The notes below the pieces were generated by a model, which worked only from the letters and a program-made list of their open reading frames with translations, was not told the DNA's origin and did not search any database. DNA of 64,000 bases from Pascua guehoae (Eukaryota; Basidiomycota; Tremellomycetes; Trichosporonales; Trichosporonaceae): positions 74,029 through 138,028 of the forward strand of contig BCJX01000005.1 in the NCBI GenBank assembly GCA_001600415.1, read 5' to 3'. Position 1 is the stretch's first letter, and every line of letters starts with the position of its first letter. Position numbers and translations under genes: made by a program. Of the stretch, positions 11,996 to 23,135 are shown in pieces.

Positions 11996-12086
11996 GCCCG
12001 TTTATATCAGTCGGTAGATAGTTTGACTCTTACTACCATGTGTGTAAGCAATCAAAATGTCATGGGTTCGAGCCCCATAATGGGCT
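11996..12086 (+). tRNA. tRNA-Lys(CTT) with an 18-nt intron
   Basis: Cloverleaf: acceptor GCCCGTT pairs with AATGGGC (one G-U), D stem TATC/GATA, anticodon stem TTTGA/TCAAA, anticodon loop C-T-CTT-A, T arm ATGGG-TTCGAGC-CCCAT. The 18-nt insertion sits one base 3' of the anticodon, the canonical tRNA intron site. The B box GGTTCGAGCCC is perfect. The A-box region (TATATCAGTCGG) is unusual in having T at position 10, giving an A/T-rich D stem. TTTT at 12091-12094 is a suitable Pol III terminator. Confidence 0.85.
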
Positions 12087-12642
12087 TATCTTTTGGCTCT
12101 TGGAGTCACCCAACTGCAGAAGCTGCGCCCGACGCCGCCCGTCACGGTTGGGTTGAGGTGGCGGATCGATCCGCACAGCCTGGTATGGCCAACGGTTTCC
12201 GGACTGGGGCTTACTACCCCCAGCACCGGGAAGGTTGGCAAATGACCAACCCAAGGCCCAGGTCTGCACCAACTTGGTCCTGACGCATGTCGTCCAAACC
12301 AACCTCAGTGTCTTGACACCATGGGCTTTGACAGTGGTGGCCGCAAAGATTAATCTACACGGAGATGGATGCAATGTCCGCCTTGGAGTGGCGTCGGTCA
12401 ATTGAGATTTCCTGATCTATTTCCATTGAATAATGACGTCGGTGTTGACTGCCACAAGAGTTTGGAACACCGCACGATCCCATCCCCCACCCCCCCTCCC
12501 CGGACCATGCACCATGCACCATGCACCTTGCACGAGCGATCTCGTACCCCATCGCAGTGTTCGCACTCTTCCTCCTTTACTCTTCTCACTTTTGTACCAC
12601 TTTCCCTTTTCTTGATCACCACCCCCCGCATCCCCCAGCAAT
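12087..12642. other. Spacer and aminotransferase promoter
   Basis: No gene seen. Contains a CACCATGCACCATGCAC short direct repeat (about 12507-12531) and a pyrimidine-rich leader just before the ATG at 12643. Confidence 0.5.
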
Positions 12643-14931
12643 ATGACCGACTCTGACCAGTCCTCCATCATGAGCCGCAACAGGCTCGAAGAGACTCTCA
12701 AGCGCCAGGTCGACTATGAGACCAAGCTGATGAAGGAGATTGAGCGCCAGGACGAAGCCTTCTTCCGCGAGCTCCTTGCAGAGGACGAGTCGCTCGCCTA
12801 CTCGCTCCTCCGCACCTACATTGGCAACCAGGTATGCATCTGTCCGGTCTTGCGAGGGTGAGGCGGAGCTGACGCTAGGCAAAGGGGTTGGGAAAGGACC
12901 AGCATACGGAGACAGTGTGAGCATCATCTCATCGCCTGGCTGTGCAAGTGGAGGGAGGGCTGGAGTAAGCATGATTATGCGCCGCCTCGCGCCGCCCCCC
13001 CCTCGTCACTCTGCACGAGCCCCCCTCGCCGAGCCCGCATCGCTGACCATTGCAGGCCTGGTGTGCTGCACCCAGGTGCGACGGGCGTCATCTACTGCAC
13101 GGACCGGTACGTTCCCCTCCGTCCCCCTTGAGGCTGCAAGCGAGCTGACTCTGTGTTTCAGTGCGCAGGCCAATGGCTACTCTGCAGAGGACCCCGAGTG
13201 GGCCAACATGGGTCAGGTAAGCTTAATACTTGCGATAGGATTCGTCCAGCTTATCGCGCTAGGGTGCACCGGAGGTCGGAGAGATTCCGGGTGGGCCCCC
13301 TCGCCCCACGGGCATCGACTTTTCTCAGTTTAGCGACCAGATCCACGAGTACGCTCCGACTGTTGGCGTCAAGGAGCTCCGTGAAGCGGTTGCGGTGCGT
13401 GCCGCCAAGCTCTGGGGGCTGGTGCTCATGCCAGAACCTCTACAATGTCCAGTACCGCCAGGACAAGGAGAGCCAATACACTTATGAGAACGTGTGCATT
13501 GTCCCCGGTGGCCGTGCGGGCATGTCCCGTGTTGCGGCTGTGATTGTGAGTACAGTTTTACCCGAGACGAGGCTCCACTGACATCAGGGCGATGTCTACT
13601 GCGGTATGCCCTGGCGAGCAGGCGATCTCTGACAGCAGGCTACCAGATCCCCGAGTACACTACGTACTCCGAGGTGCTTTCGGTATTCAAGCGTCTCATT
13701 CCGATCCCTACGACACTGAGCGCGACGGTAAGGAAACAGGTTGACAGTCATTCTGACGACAGAACAAGTTCAAGCTCGACATTGAAAGGCTCGAGCGCTC
13801 CATCAAGGAGCTCAGTCTCCACGTTGTCATTGCCTCGAACCGTGTGTTGATCATCTCGCCGTGTGCTGACGATAGCCCGCAACCCCACTGGACAGTGCAT
13901 CGCTGGTGACGAGCTCAAGGAGCTTTGCGACCTTGCCAAGCGCAATGTTACGATCCTCCTCGACGAATTCTACTCGTGGTACCAGTACTACGACGACGAG
14001 TCTAGGATTGGCGAGGCCCTCAGTGGTGCAGCCTATGTTGACGACGTCAACGCGGTGCGCAAAATGACAGTCTGGGTTTAGCTGACTGCAGGACCCGGTT
14101 GTTCTCATCGACGGCCTGACCAAGGGCTTCCGTCTTCCTGGCTGGCGTGTCTGCTGGGTACGTGTCATGAATTGCAACCGCCGGCTCTGACTGACCCCAG
14201 GTCATTGGCCCCAAGAGCATCATCTCGGCCATTGCCCAGTCGGGTAGCTTCCTCGATGGCGGCGCTAGCCACCCGCTCCAGATGGCCGCCATCCCTCTTC
14301 TCGAGCCCAGCCGTGTGCACCAGGACAAGGTTGCGCTCCAGAGGCTGTTCCGCACGAAGCGCGACTACATGCTCATGCGCCTCGAAAAGATGGGCCTCCC
14401 CGTCACCATCCCGCCCCAGGCAACCTTCTACATCTGGCTCGACCTCTCCTCTCTTCCCCCACCACTCAACGAAGGTGTCACGTTCTTTGAGGAGCTTCTC
14501 AAGGAGCACGCAATCTGTGTTCCAGGTACGTGTTGGGATTCTTGGTAAATGGACATGGCAAGTCATGCTGACAACACAGGAAGTGAGGCCTACTGCAAAC
14601 GACTAAATGCTAATCCCAGTCTTCTTCGACATCAACCCTGCCAAGCGCGTGCGTTTTTCGCAGTCTGCCCTAGGATGCATGCTAACCCCCCAGCGCAACC
14701 TCTTCGAGTCGCCCTGCCACCACTACGTCCGTCTCTCGTTTGGTCCCAAACTCGAGACTCTCGAGCGTGGTTGCGACGCGATCGAGCGCGTCATTACCAA
14801 GCACAGGGACCAGCCCGAGCTCATTGGCAAGGAGTGCGCATTTTCCCACGTCGTGAACGTTTTGCTGACCCAACAGCTACGTTGTTTCCGACACCACGCT
14901 CAACCCGGGCACGACCCACACTCACTTCTAA
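12643..14931 (+). CDS. PLP-dependent class I/II aminotransferase, ACC-synthase-like
   Basis: Sixteen coding exons: 12643-12831, 12879-12916, 13056-13106, 13162-13216, 13263-13394, 13435-13545, 13588-13603, 13639-13727, 13763-13841, 13876-14054, 14092-14157, 14201-14525, 14580-14582, 14620-14648, 14694-14833, 14877-14931. The product is 518 aa. Fold-type I landmarks are present: PGVLHPGATGVIY near the N-terminus, SNPRNPTGQ, the pyridine-N aspartate in ILLDEFYSWY, the Schiff-base lysine K324 in LIDGLTKGFRLPGWR, and the carboxylate-binding Arg in HHYVRLSFG. The substrate cannot be told; this group includes ACC-synthase-like and aromatic or alanine-type aminotransferases. Introns are as short as 34 nt. 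A 3-nt microexon (GAA) is needed to read VPGIFFDINP. No targeting signal, so probably cytosolic. Confidence 0.9.
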
Positions 14932-15327
14932 AACGGACGGATGGAATAAAACAAATATGTCTTTTTACAGTAGAAACCGCTGCGTCCCAAGCTGTGATGT
15001 TATCGACATACATGGGAGTGCTGAGCTGCAAGTGACGAGGACGTGTTCTTGGGTTGGTGTGAGCTGACAATGGTGGACTAGTGCTCAAGAATTGAGCATG
15101 GATTGCGTAGTTGACCTGTGGCATTCACCAACAAGAGATAATGGCGTTGGTGACAAAGTACAGGTGCGACCGGAAAGCATTGAGACTGCCACATGGAGTT
15201 CGGCCACGCTCCATGTATGTTGAGCATGGACACTCTCTCCATCAATCCGATGGTACAAGTAAGAAGCCTGTGAATCAGGGTAAGTTCTACGATATCATGT
15301 TCAATGCCATCTTGCAATTGTACTGTA
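14932..15327. other. Spacer
   Basis: Nothing supported. It is the 3' flank of two convergent genes (aminotransferase on +, small gene on -). Confidence 0.5.
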
Positions 15328-15634
15328 CTATCTACCATGCCTATCAAGGACCACGATCTCGAGACGAGAGCGCGAGGCGGCGGCCCCTCCGTTTTCCTGC
15401 AAGTCCTGTACCAGACCTTCTGTGCGACTGCGTGAGACCGAGCTCAACGTGGCAGTCCCCATACCTTTCGCACCTGTATGTGTCGAGAGGGCTATCATTT
15501 TGAGCTGGCGGGAAGATTGACTGACCTGCGAATGGTACGTTACTGTCATGCAAAGGTTGACTGCTGTCAGGCTCGTTATAACGTTGAAGTATTGTGTTGA
15601 CAGTTTCCAACAAGGTCTCTCTCCGAGGGGCCAT
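15328..15634 (-). CDS. Small spliced hypothetical protein
   Basis: Two exons (15526-15634 and 15328-15473) separated by a 52-nt GTCAGT...ACACATACAG intron give 84 aa. The product starts MAPRRETLLETVNTILQRYN and ends in SRSRLEIVVLDRHGR. Both halves look like real protein and the frame is kept across the junction. It is charged, with no membrane segment or signal peptide. I recognise no family. The gene sits alone between the aminotransferase and the membrane protein gene. Confidence 0.45.
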
Positions 15635-16463
15635 AACCTTAGAGCCAAAGCTGTGCTACTAGCCATGCTGCTCGCACATCACAAGTGTCGTTGATAGAGG
15701 CCTGGCCGAGTTACACGGAGGCCGCGTTCTGCCACATCTTGATCAACTCGATTCTCCCACACTCCCGGTCAACACGGTTCAGACTTGAACCCAACACATG
15801 TACCCACACGTCCTTTGTATCATGCATACACACCTGACAATCTTGGGATCCTGGGAACCGAACGAGGTGCACAAGTACACCCAGAACACAACGTGCTGCA
15901 GACACAGCATTCCTAAGCGAACACTGCCACTGCCACACCCAGTCGAGTTGGGTACCGAGCCATGCCGAAAATAGCCACGGACCAACATTCAAGAAGTCTA
16001 TTGTTGCGTCATGCAATGCATCGCCCCCCCGGTCCGCATGTCCGAAACTCTCAACCCGTGTGCGCCGGACTAGCGCACTAGCGTGCTAGGCTCAATAGCG
16101 AACAGGTTTTGCCCACCCCCCACGCCTGAAAATCCGCGCCGAAAGCCAAGCCGACAGGGAGTGGGAGGTGGGCCTCAGGAATGCGGTGCAATCTAGCCGA
16201 CGTTAGCGAGTAGACCCGAGAGGAACCGAGGTGCACGTGCCGCCGGTTCCCCTCGCGCAACAACAACAAAAGTGCCCGTCATTCCACCACTCCACTCTGA
16301 CTCTTTGTCGATATCCAGTCCCTTTAAAGGGGCCATGATGCAGTTTACACCTTGGAACCCTCGTTAACTTCGCTCCATTATTCAACCAGTTCGACACCCA
16401 TCACTTTCTCTCCTTTCTTTCACTCAAACTTTCTGGCCAACACACGCACAGCACACACCCACC
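15635..16463. other. Spacer with promoter of the membrane protein gene
   Basis: No gene seen. A CTAGCGCACTAGCGTGCTAG inverted-repeat-like cluster lies around 16069-16090. The ATG at 16464 follows a C/A-rich leader. Confidence 0.45.
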
Positions 16464-17763
16464 ATGGCGCAATTTGGCAAAGAGGCGGGCGCGGCGCTCG
16501 TGTTTGCCATCTTATACTTTTGCATGTGGGTCTACATGCTCTTCATGTACATTACCAAGCGGTACAAGTGGAAGTCGCGCTTTTCGATTCTCTTCTTCCA
16601 CACCACCATCCGTGTCGCGTCGCAGGTGAGTCCCGGGGTCCCATGGTTGCGGTCTAGTGCATGTGGGAGCGCGTGCTGACGTTACCAGGCCTGCGGTGTC
16701 GCCTTTGGTGTGCTGGTGTGGAGCAACGTCGACGTGTTTGTCGCCTACCTCATTCTCGGTGCAGAGGGTTACTTTTCCTTGGTGAGTACTGGCGTCTGGC
16801 TTGGCGTTTTGGCGAACAGAGCGGGCTGCGGGGTAAAGTAAAGCGTTTCAGCGCTAACATTGTTTCCAGACCATTGCATCATACTACTTTCTCAAGCACT
16901 ACGAGATCAAGCACTTTGGCTCGTCCATCCTGGGTCCCGAGTCGTATGACGGCGAGGGCCGCAAGCGGCGCACACTCGAGGTGCTCGCGTACTTCCCCAT
17001 CTTTATGCCGTGGCGGTACTGGAAGAATGACCTGCTCGCCGTCGTCGACTGCTGGCTCATTCCCGCAAAGTGCGTTATCGCGTGTTAGGTACTTCAAGCG
17101 TGGGACTAACCCCTCAGTGCAATTATCATCGCTGGCGGCTCGATGATGGCTGGCGCGCAGCAAAACTCGGAACACCGCTCGCAAGAGTGGATCGACAACC
17201 GCCTCAACACCTCCAAGGGTCTTCGCACCGCTGGCCAGGCCATCTTCCTCATCCTCACCATCCTGTTTGGTCTCCTCCTCATCCGCCTCGCACGCAGGTG
17301 CCGCAGCAGGGGCATTGCACTCACTGCTGTTGGGTTTTACGCCATTGTCGCCACCATGCTCCACGTGCGCGGCATCTTTGGCGTCCTCCAGGCTGCAGTG
17401 TACAGTGTGAGTAGAGTGCAGTATCGAGGGCATACTCGTCCATCATTTTCCCCAACTGCGGAGAGAACCAAACACTAACCCCCACAGCTCTCGTACTACA
17501 ACGTGAACAACTACCAGGGAGACGGCTTCACCAACCGCTTCATCGCCATCGAGTACTGTCTCGCCGTCATGCCCGAGTTTGTCGCGTGAGTTCATCATAA
17601 CCCCCACAAAGCTCCCCAACTCACAACGCCCAGTGCCTTCCTCCTCAACATGAGCTACTGGCCGACACGCAACGAGCCCGACTACACCGACGTCGAGCTC
17701 AACGAGAGCCGCGGGACCAAGAACACGCCCCCCAACACCGACGATCCCGCGTACAAGGCCTAG
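16464..17763 (+). CDS. Fungal multi-pass (about seven TM) membrane protein, uncharacterised
   Basis: Six exons (16464-16625, 16689-16781, 16870-17069, 17118-17406, 17488-17585, 17634-17763) give 323 aa. Hydrophobic segments: residues about 9-30, 40-62, 66-88, a pair around the conserved-looking IIIAGGSMMAGAQ, IFLILTILFGLLLIRLA, IVATMLHVRGIFGVLQAA and the last near EYCLAVMPEFVAAFLL. A cytosolic basic loop after the first helix (KRYKWKSR) supports the orientation. The topology suggests a fungal GPCR-like or transporter-like family of unknown function, similar in outline to DUF7702-type proteins. The short tail is acidic and polar. All junctions keep frame. Confidence 0.85.
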
Positions 17764-18840
17764 TGGAAACGGGCAGCAGGGGACGAACGAACATACGACC
17801 GTCTCCATTTCCTTGCCCGTGTCCTTGGCCGTGTCCAAGTCCGTGTTTGCGTCTGGACGCCAGACGTGCCCAGATGACCTGTACGACCACGACCCTATAT
17901 GAGAGCACAACGACCGGCCGCGTGCATAATAACCCTGTAGCCCAAAGGCCAGGCGACCAATGTCGGTCGAGATCAGTAGATGGCGGCAAGCACCAATCGC
18001 ATGTGTCTAGTAGCATTCCGCAAGACGTAGCGTAGCATGTATGATGAGCTTTTCTTCATTCCTCTCGAGCAGGGGCGGGTGGACGTCTTCATCGCAGCGG
18101 CAATGTGGCGACTGGGCATGAATAGAGCAGGGTTCTTCTCAATAATTACCGTGGAGGTGCGGTTGGGCATCTGCAACTTGGGGACCGCGAGTGGTACCGC
18201 CCGCAGTGAAGTGGCAAGTGGCGACCAAAGATTTGGACAATCGATTCCAGAGGCACGAACACGTTCGGCTCCCGGAAGTACGACCACATGACCGCCACCC
18301 AGCGATCGGATACAAAGAGTGATCGCCAGGACGTGGGCGTGGGGCCGACTGGGGCTGGGATGGGGATGGCTACGGACCGCGCCGGATATCCGGGACACAC
18401 CTGTCGGTTCATGCTCGAGCCGTTCGGCAGAGACTACGTGTGCCCTCGTTATCGGGGACCGGGGGACAGGACGGTGGAGCAGAGTGTCCGGACGGCATGC
18501 TGGCCTTGTGCTTGGTGCGTAATGGCCGTCTGGAACGCGCGGTGTCTCTCTGCGAATCGGGGGCGAGAAGCGAGGGAGCGGGGTTCGACTGCCGCGGGTT
18601 GCAGGCCATCTCTGGAGCAGCTGGGCTGCTTGGTTGCCCACGCTCCCAGTGTTCCCTGGACAGACTCTGTAGACCGTGCCAATAAAGGTAACGTGTGCTT
18701 TGCAGAGGCGGGCCACGTCCTTGTCCATACCATTTGTTGTCCGTCACGACAGCGTGGTACAACATTATCCATACCATATTATGATCATACTAATCTAGTC
18801 GTCCCTGTATCATACCCTCGCTTCCAAACAGGAGCCGCGC
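17764..18840. other. Convergent intergenic region
   Basis: 3' flanks of the membrane protein gene (+) and the Afi1-like gene (-). Open frames on both strands lack splice support or family likeness. GGGGTTCGACTGCC near 18582 resembles a tRNA T loop but has no stem. Confidence 0.5.
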
Positions 18841-21291
18841 CTATGCCTTGAGCGCTTGTTGCTGGGCGAGCTCGCCGCCTCTGACGGTGGCCGCAGTGGG
18901 TGGCTCGACGGGCTCGGGTACCTCGCGCACCTCTTCTGCCGCTGCGAGCTGGCGCGCTAGCGAGCGCTGTTGTTCGCGGCGCTCGAGGAGTTCGACAAAT
19001 GTCTTGCGATGCAGGTAGTTTAGCGACAGGAGCGCGTGCCGGCCGACACTAAACTGCTGGATGGTGCAGAGGAGGTCGAGTGTATAGTTGCGTACGCTCG
19101 CGAGCGGGTGGAAGAGGCCGTTGGCGAGGGGGATGAGGCCGCCAAAGTGGATCGGGAGGAAGGTTAGGAGCTGTGCGTTAGTTGGTGGGTAATGACGGGA
19201 GGTGTGCTGTTTTCTCACCTCGACGACTTGGTCATAGGTCCGGACATGCCGAACCATGGTGGCAAAGATGAGCTCGGCCTCCTTGGCCGACATGGTGCGC
19301 GTCATTCTCAGGCGCTTGACGTTGTGCAGTGCATCAAAGCCCCTGATTGCAGAATGCTTCTCCTCGCGTGCCCAGTCCTGCATGTCAGTTTCTGCTTCTC
19401 TCTCGTATATGCGCGCACCTTTTGAGCCAGACGGTAGCTCTTGGTCTTGCGCCACGCGTCGATCCTGTGCTGATTCGCCCACAGCTCCTTTTGCTTGAGA
19501 CCCTCGTCGATAAAGACAATGCCTGATCCCAACTGTCCCTCGCGGAACGTTGCGTACGGGTACCCGATGCGTGTTGAGCCGAGGTGCATAAACTCCTGGT
19601 ACGCGACGAGACGGACAAAGCGGGAAATATAGTCTGTCCACCGGACGCGAATGTGCTGTTCGCCATAGTGCAGTGTTGACGCGGCGAGAATCTCCTCGAT
19701 AAACTGGTTGTCGATGCATTCGTTCTTGGCGACCGCGTTGATCTTGCCCGACGCCAGGAGCGCATCCTCGTCTGGGCGGTATGCCTGCACACTGCTCGAC
19801 TCGGACGACGTTCCGGTCGCCCTGAGTTCTTTGGACACAGTGACGCGTCCCGTCTCGAGGTTGCACAACACGTCCCATGTTGTTGGCAGCTCTTCAAAAC
19901 GGGGGTTGCACACACCGGCCACAAAGCCCTCAAACTCTTCGAGCACGTCGAGACTCGCAAGGTTGGCGTACGGGAACGCGCTCTCGGTCATGCCGCGCAG
20001 GACCTGGCCGCATCCCGAAACCATGGCGCACGCGGCGAGCACCATTCGCGCCACTCGGTTGGCAGGGAGGTCGTGGCCGAGGAACATGACGCGCTTGTGC
20101 GCGAGAATCGCGTTGAAGATGAGAATGACCGGGTGGGTGTATGCGCCGTTTGTATGGAGGTATGGGTGGAACGGTGGTTGAAAAGGTTGGACATTTTGAG
20201 AAAACGTCGTCACGAGCTCAATGATAGAGTAGTCGCCCACGTCTTCTTCAAACACGGTCATCGGGATGCGGATGGGGACGGTAATCTTGCGAAACTTTGC
20301 CTCGGTCTCGAAAAAGTGAGTGTCCCGCGGCACACCTCGGCGTGTGGGTGCGGTCATGTCCATCATGCCCGGGTACTGGCTTGATGAACTCGAGCCCTTG
20401 CGTGTCATGGTGGGGCGCGTCGAGCTGATGCTCGGCGTGCGGTTCCGTCCCTGGCCGTGCCCAATACTCGACTCTGCGGCTTCGCTCACAGCCGAGTCGT
20501 CGTTGGAGGTGTCTTCCAGACCAAAGCGATGCTCAAAGAGGTCTTTGCGGTCCGACTGCCGCAGCAGAATGCGCTCCTCGCGGCTGAGCTTTGGCATCCC
20601 CGCCGTCGCAATCGAGTTGGCCGAGTCGTACAGCTTGGCAAGCACGTCGTGGGACGGATTGTTAAAGTACTCTTCGAGCGCGAGGAGAAGCAGTGGCTTG
20701 TAGATGCCAATGTAAGGGTTGGGTGTCGCAATCGCCATTGCCTTTACCATTGCACCGCGCCGCATCCGTTCATCCTCCTTTTGCCGCACACAGTTGAGCA
20801 CGTATAGTAAGCCTCCTCCAGGTGCGCCGCGCCGTGGACGCTCGTTGGGTGGGTACATGCTCGCCCGCTTGGCGTTCAGGCGCGCCTTGTCAACCGTGTC
20901 CGACTCGTGCGTGAGCATTGGCGCCACCGACGACGACGTCGTCTGGCCCAGGTAGAACACGGTCCAGTCTTCGCCACGCTTGTGCGCCCCATCGGGGATC
21001 ATGAGCTCTGCGAGCCGGCTGGACGCGTTAGCAAAGAGAGAATCTCCCGAGGTCGTCGTGTGTCTGGCAAGACGTCACGCGACGCGACGAGATGACCGGC
21101 CCGCCTACGGCAGACTTGTTGACGCACTGTTCATCTGTACCAGTCGGATACGGATACTGATGTGACAACGTTGCGCCCGCATCAATGTCAAACTCGGCAA
21201 GGAGGCAGAAATGTACCGCCTCCTCTTTATTGTCGTCAACGTCGTTGCCGACGTCGAGCTCAAACTCGCGTTGTAGTGCTTCAGACGACAT
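18841..21291 (-). CDS. Afi1/MesA-like DENN (SPA) domain protein
   Basis: Four exons (21128-21291, 19419-21018, 19219-19377, 18841-19170) give 750 aa. The N-terminus (MSSEALQREFELDVG, then LLAEFDIDAGATLSHQYP and RLAELMIPDGAHKR) matches the docking region of Afi1-type proteins that bind Arf3/ARF6. The centre is a DENN fold: LLYVLNCVRQ, PYIGIYKPLLLLALEEYF, VILIFNAILAHKRVMFLGH, and VRMVLAACAMVSG-like helices. Such proteins act in polarised growth and vesicle trafficking. A Ser-rich linker (residues about 260-330) divides the domain. The C-terminus is a helical, E/R-rich tail with AAAEEVREVPEPVEPP. Gene symbol left blank because one-to-one orthology cannot be shown here. Confidence 0.88.
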
Positions 21292-21792
21292 GTTGTTTGT
21301 GGTGGCTCGAGGTGGAGGTCCGGATCGGCGCAGTCCGTGACAGTGTGTGTGGGGGTCGGATAGGCGAGGCTCTGGATCCCGTGCTCCGTTGTCCACCGGG
21401 TGGTACGCGGCGGTCGGGGGTAGACGAGGCGCTCGGGAACTGGATGGATGGAGTCAAAGAAGAGTCGAGATGGTTGCAGAGTAGAGTGAGGATGAAAGAG
21501 ACGTGGTGAGGTGCTGGGTGTGCGGGACGGGGGACACAGGGGAGGGGGGACATTGACTTGATGGCGCGCGTTGATCCTGACCCTCCCGTAAACCTAAATT
21601 GCCGCGTGCATCTCGCGTGTCCAGTAGTCTAGCACCCACGTGGCCAAGCGTGTACCTGAACCCTGGTACTCTGCTTCTGGCGAGTGCTCCATATTGATGA
21701 ATGATATGTCTTATGCCTTCGCAATGCACGCATGCAATCATTGCATGGTTTACATGCTACTGTACTGTATGCACAATGAACGTTGCATGCGG

Positions 21793-22033
21793 TACATACG
21801 AGTTTCAGTATGGATAGAGTAGAGATTGAGGACACTCAGGGCTTAAACAAACAAATACTCTGCAGCCCCTGACAATAACAACATTAGTGGCGCCTGACCA
21901 CCACGCGACAGCACAACTCGTACATGCAGTACATAGTAGTGGTACAAATGCAGACAGACTGACAGACACATTTGATGGGAATCAGAACTGCCCCACAACG
22001 CATCGTTTGCATTGAGCCGCAGCTCTGCTCGGC
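21793..22033 (+). repeat. Degenerate copy of 23599-23811
   Basis: Long shared words in the same order and orientation: GAGGACACTC...CATAAACAAA or its variant, GGTACAAATGCAGACAGAC, CATTTGAT(A/G)GGGATCA, CCACAACGC, and GCCGCAGCTCTGCTC. In the other copy the last word lies inside the final codons of the gene at 23791-25590 (-). Here the stop triplet is changed (TCA to TTG on +), so this copy is not coding. Confidence 0.75.
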
Positions 22034-22049
22034 GTACATCAGCCAGACC

Positions 22050-22351
22050 TCCTAGCAGTGTTGCAGCCCCTAGAACCCAGTGCAAGGCTGTACGGGCTGT
22101 GGAAGCGGTGCGCTTGGAACAGAACTCTAGGTCTCTGGATGCTGGTCAGTTTAATACCACAACACTCGGCTAACACCATTCATCTCCCCCCTATCACAAC
22201 CACAATGTCTATATGTTCCGAGGACTGGAACGCTCGAGCTGGTCGTTCCAACCCGCCGGCAGACCTACCTACAATTTCACCCCGCCGCACTGTAGTAAAT
22301 GATCTGCTCGAGTCATCTGCTTTCAGCCTGCCGCCAGAAATTTCTGGGTAG
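22050..22351 (+). pseudogene. Decayed 5' end of a paralogue of the 26451 gene
   Basis: This region aligns with the promoter and first exon of the gene starting at 26451. Shared words include TTGCAGCCCCTAGAAC, GGCTGTACG, ACAACACT..GCTAACACC..TTCATCTC, CACAACCACAATG, CTCCGAG, GAACGCT, CTGGTC, CCGGCAGACCTACCTAC and CACCCCGCCGC. The ATG at 22205 corresponds to the ATG at 26451, but indels break the frame and it stops at 22351 after 48 codons. It reads as a pseudogene fragment. Unlike the intact locus, it lies directly next to the copy of the neighbouring gene's 3' end, so about 2.5 kb is missing between them. Confidence 0.75.
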
Positions 22352-23088
22352 GTCCGCTCAATGTTGCATCCCAAACTCGCGCGTAAAGCGCATGCGCATC
22401 TCAAATACGCAACATCATTATTGCAAGCGTGACTATGTCGGCTAGGTTCACCAACAAGGGGAGAGTATCCTTACGAACAGGTGTCAGCGCAAACAAGACA
22501 CAGGTCTCACGACGGATCCATTGGTTGTTATTGTAGAAACGAGGTGAACCACTTTGCACGAAGGAGAGTCCAAAGCCAAAGCTGTCCGAGGTTCCAACGG
22601 ACCGAGCAGCCCAACGCGTCCTTCGCGTCCGACAACAGTCATAAATATCGTTTAGCGGGTGACACCAAAAATTACCAGCCCAAACTTATGGATGCTTGGA
22701 CAGTGCTCGCGTGGTTTTATATGACCATCAGTGACGTCTTGGACATGAGTTATTGCATTACCATCAATTAGTGCCAGCGACTCATGCACACGTTTGTTCA
22801 AGACACACCCAACACCGTCGTTCGCGACACTCCTGGGTGGCGAACGCTATAAACGTGACATCAACGCACTCTCACTACAACAGCATGTTAGGCTAGCACT
22901 GTGTCTGTAGTTATTTTAAGAATCCGCCATGACGTGCTCGCGAGATGGAACATCGGACTGCTGCGGTTAGAGGATGAGTTGGTGCAGGTTATTGTCCATC
23001 CAAGTGTTTGGCGGCAGTTGGTCTCTATTAGTGTGATTGCCGCATAGCTCGAGGCGAAAATCAGCGACAGAGTCATCCACTCGGCAGT

Positions 23089-23098
23089 CTTATATAAT
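23089..23098 (+). promoter_or_regulatory. TATA box for the small membrane protein gene
   Basis: TTATATAATC at about 23089-23098 lies some 45 bp before the ATG at 23136, with a pyrimidine-rich leader between. This is the clearest TATA element in the window. Confidence 0.55.
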
Positions 23099-23135
23099 CC
23101 TTGCCACTTCGTTCCATCCCAGTCGTCCATCCACA

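Larger units (their letters stand above)
21292..23135. other. Accessory spacer holding a decayed duplicate
   Basis: No intact gene. 21793-22033 and 22050-22350 are degenerate copies of sequences at 23599-23811 and 26300-26545 (listed separately). The rest (22352-23080) is A/T-richer than the window and holds no supported gene. Confidence 0.6.

Noticed and set aside
18570..18610. Second tRNA from a GGTTCGA word
   Set aside because: The T stem does not pair, and no acceptor or anticodon arm is visible.
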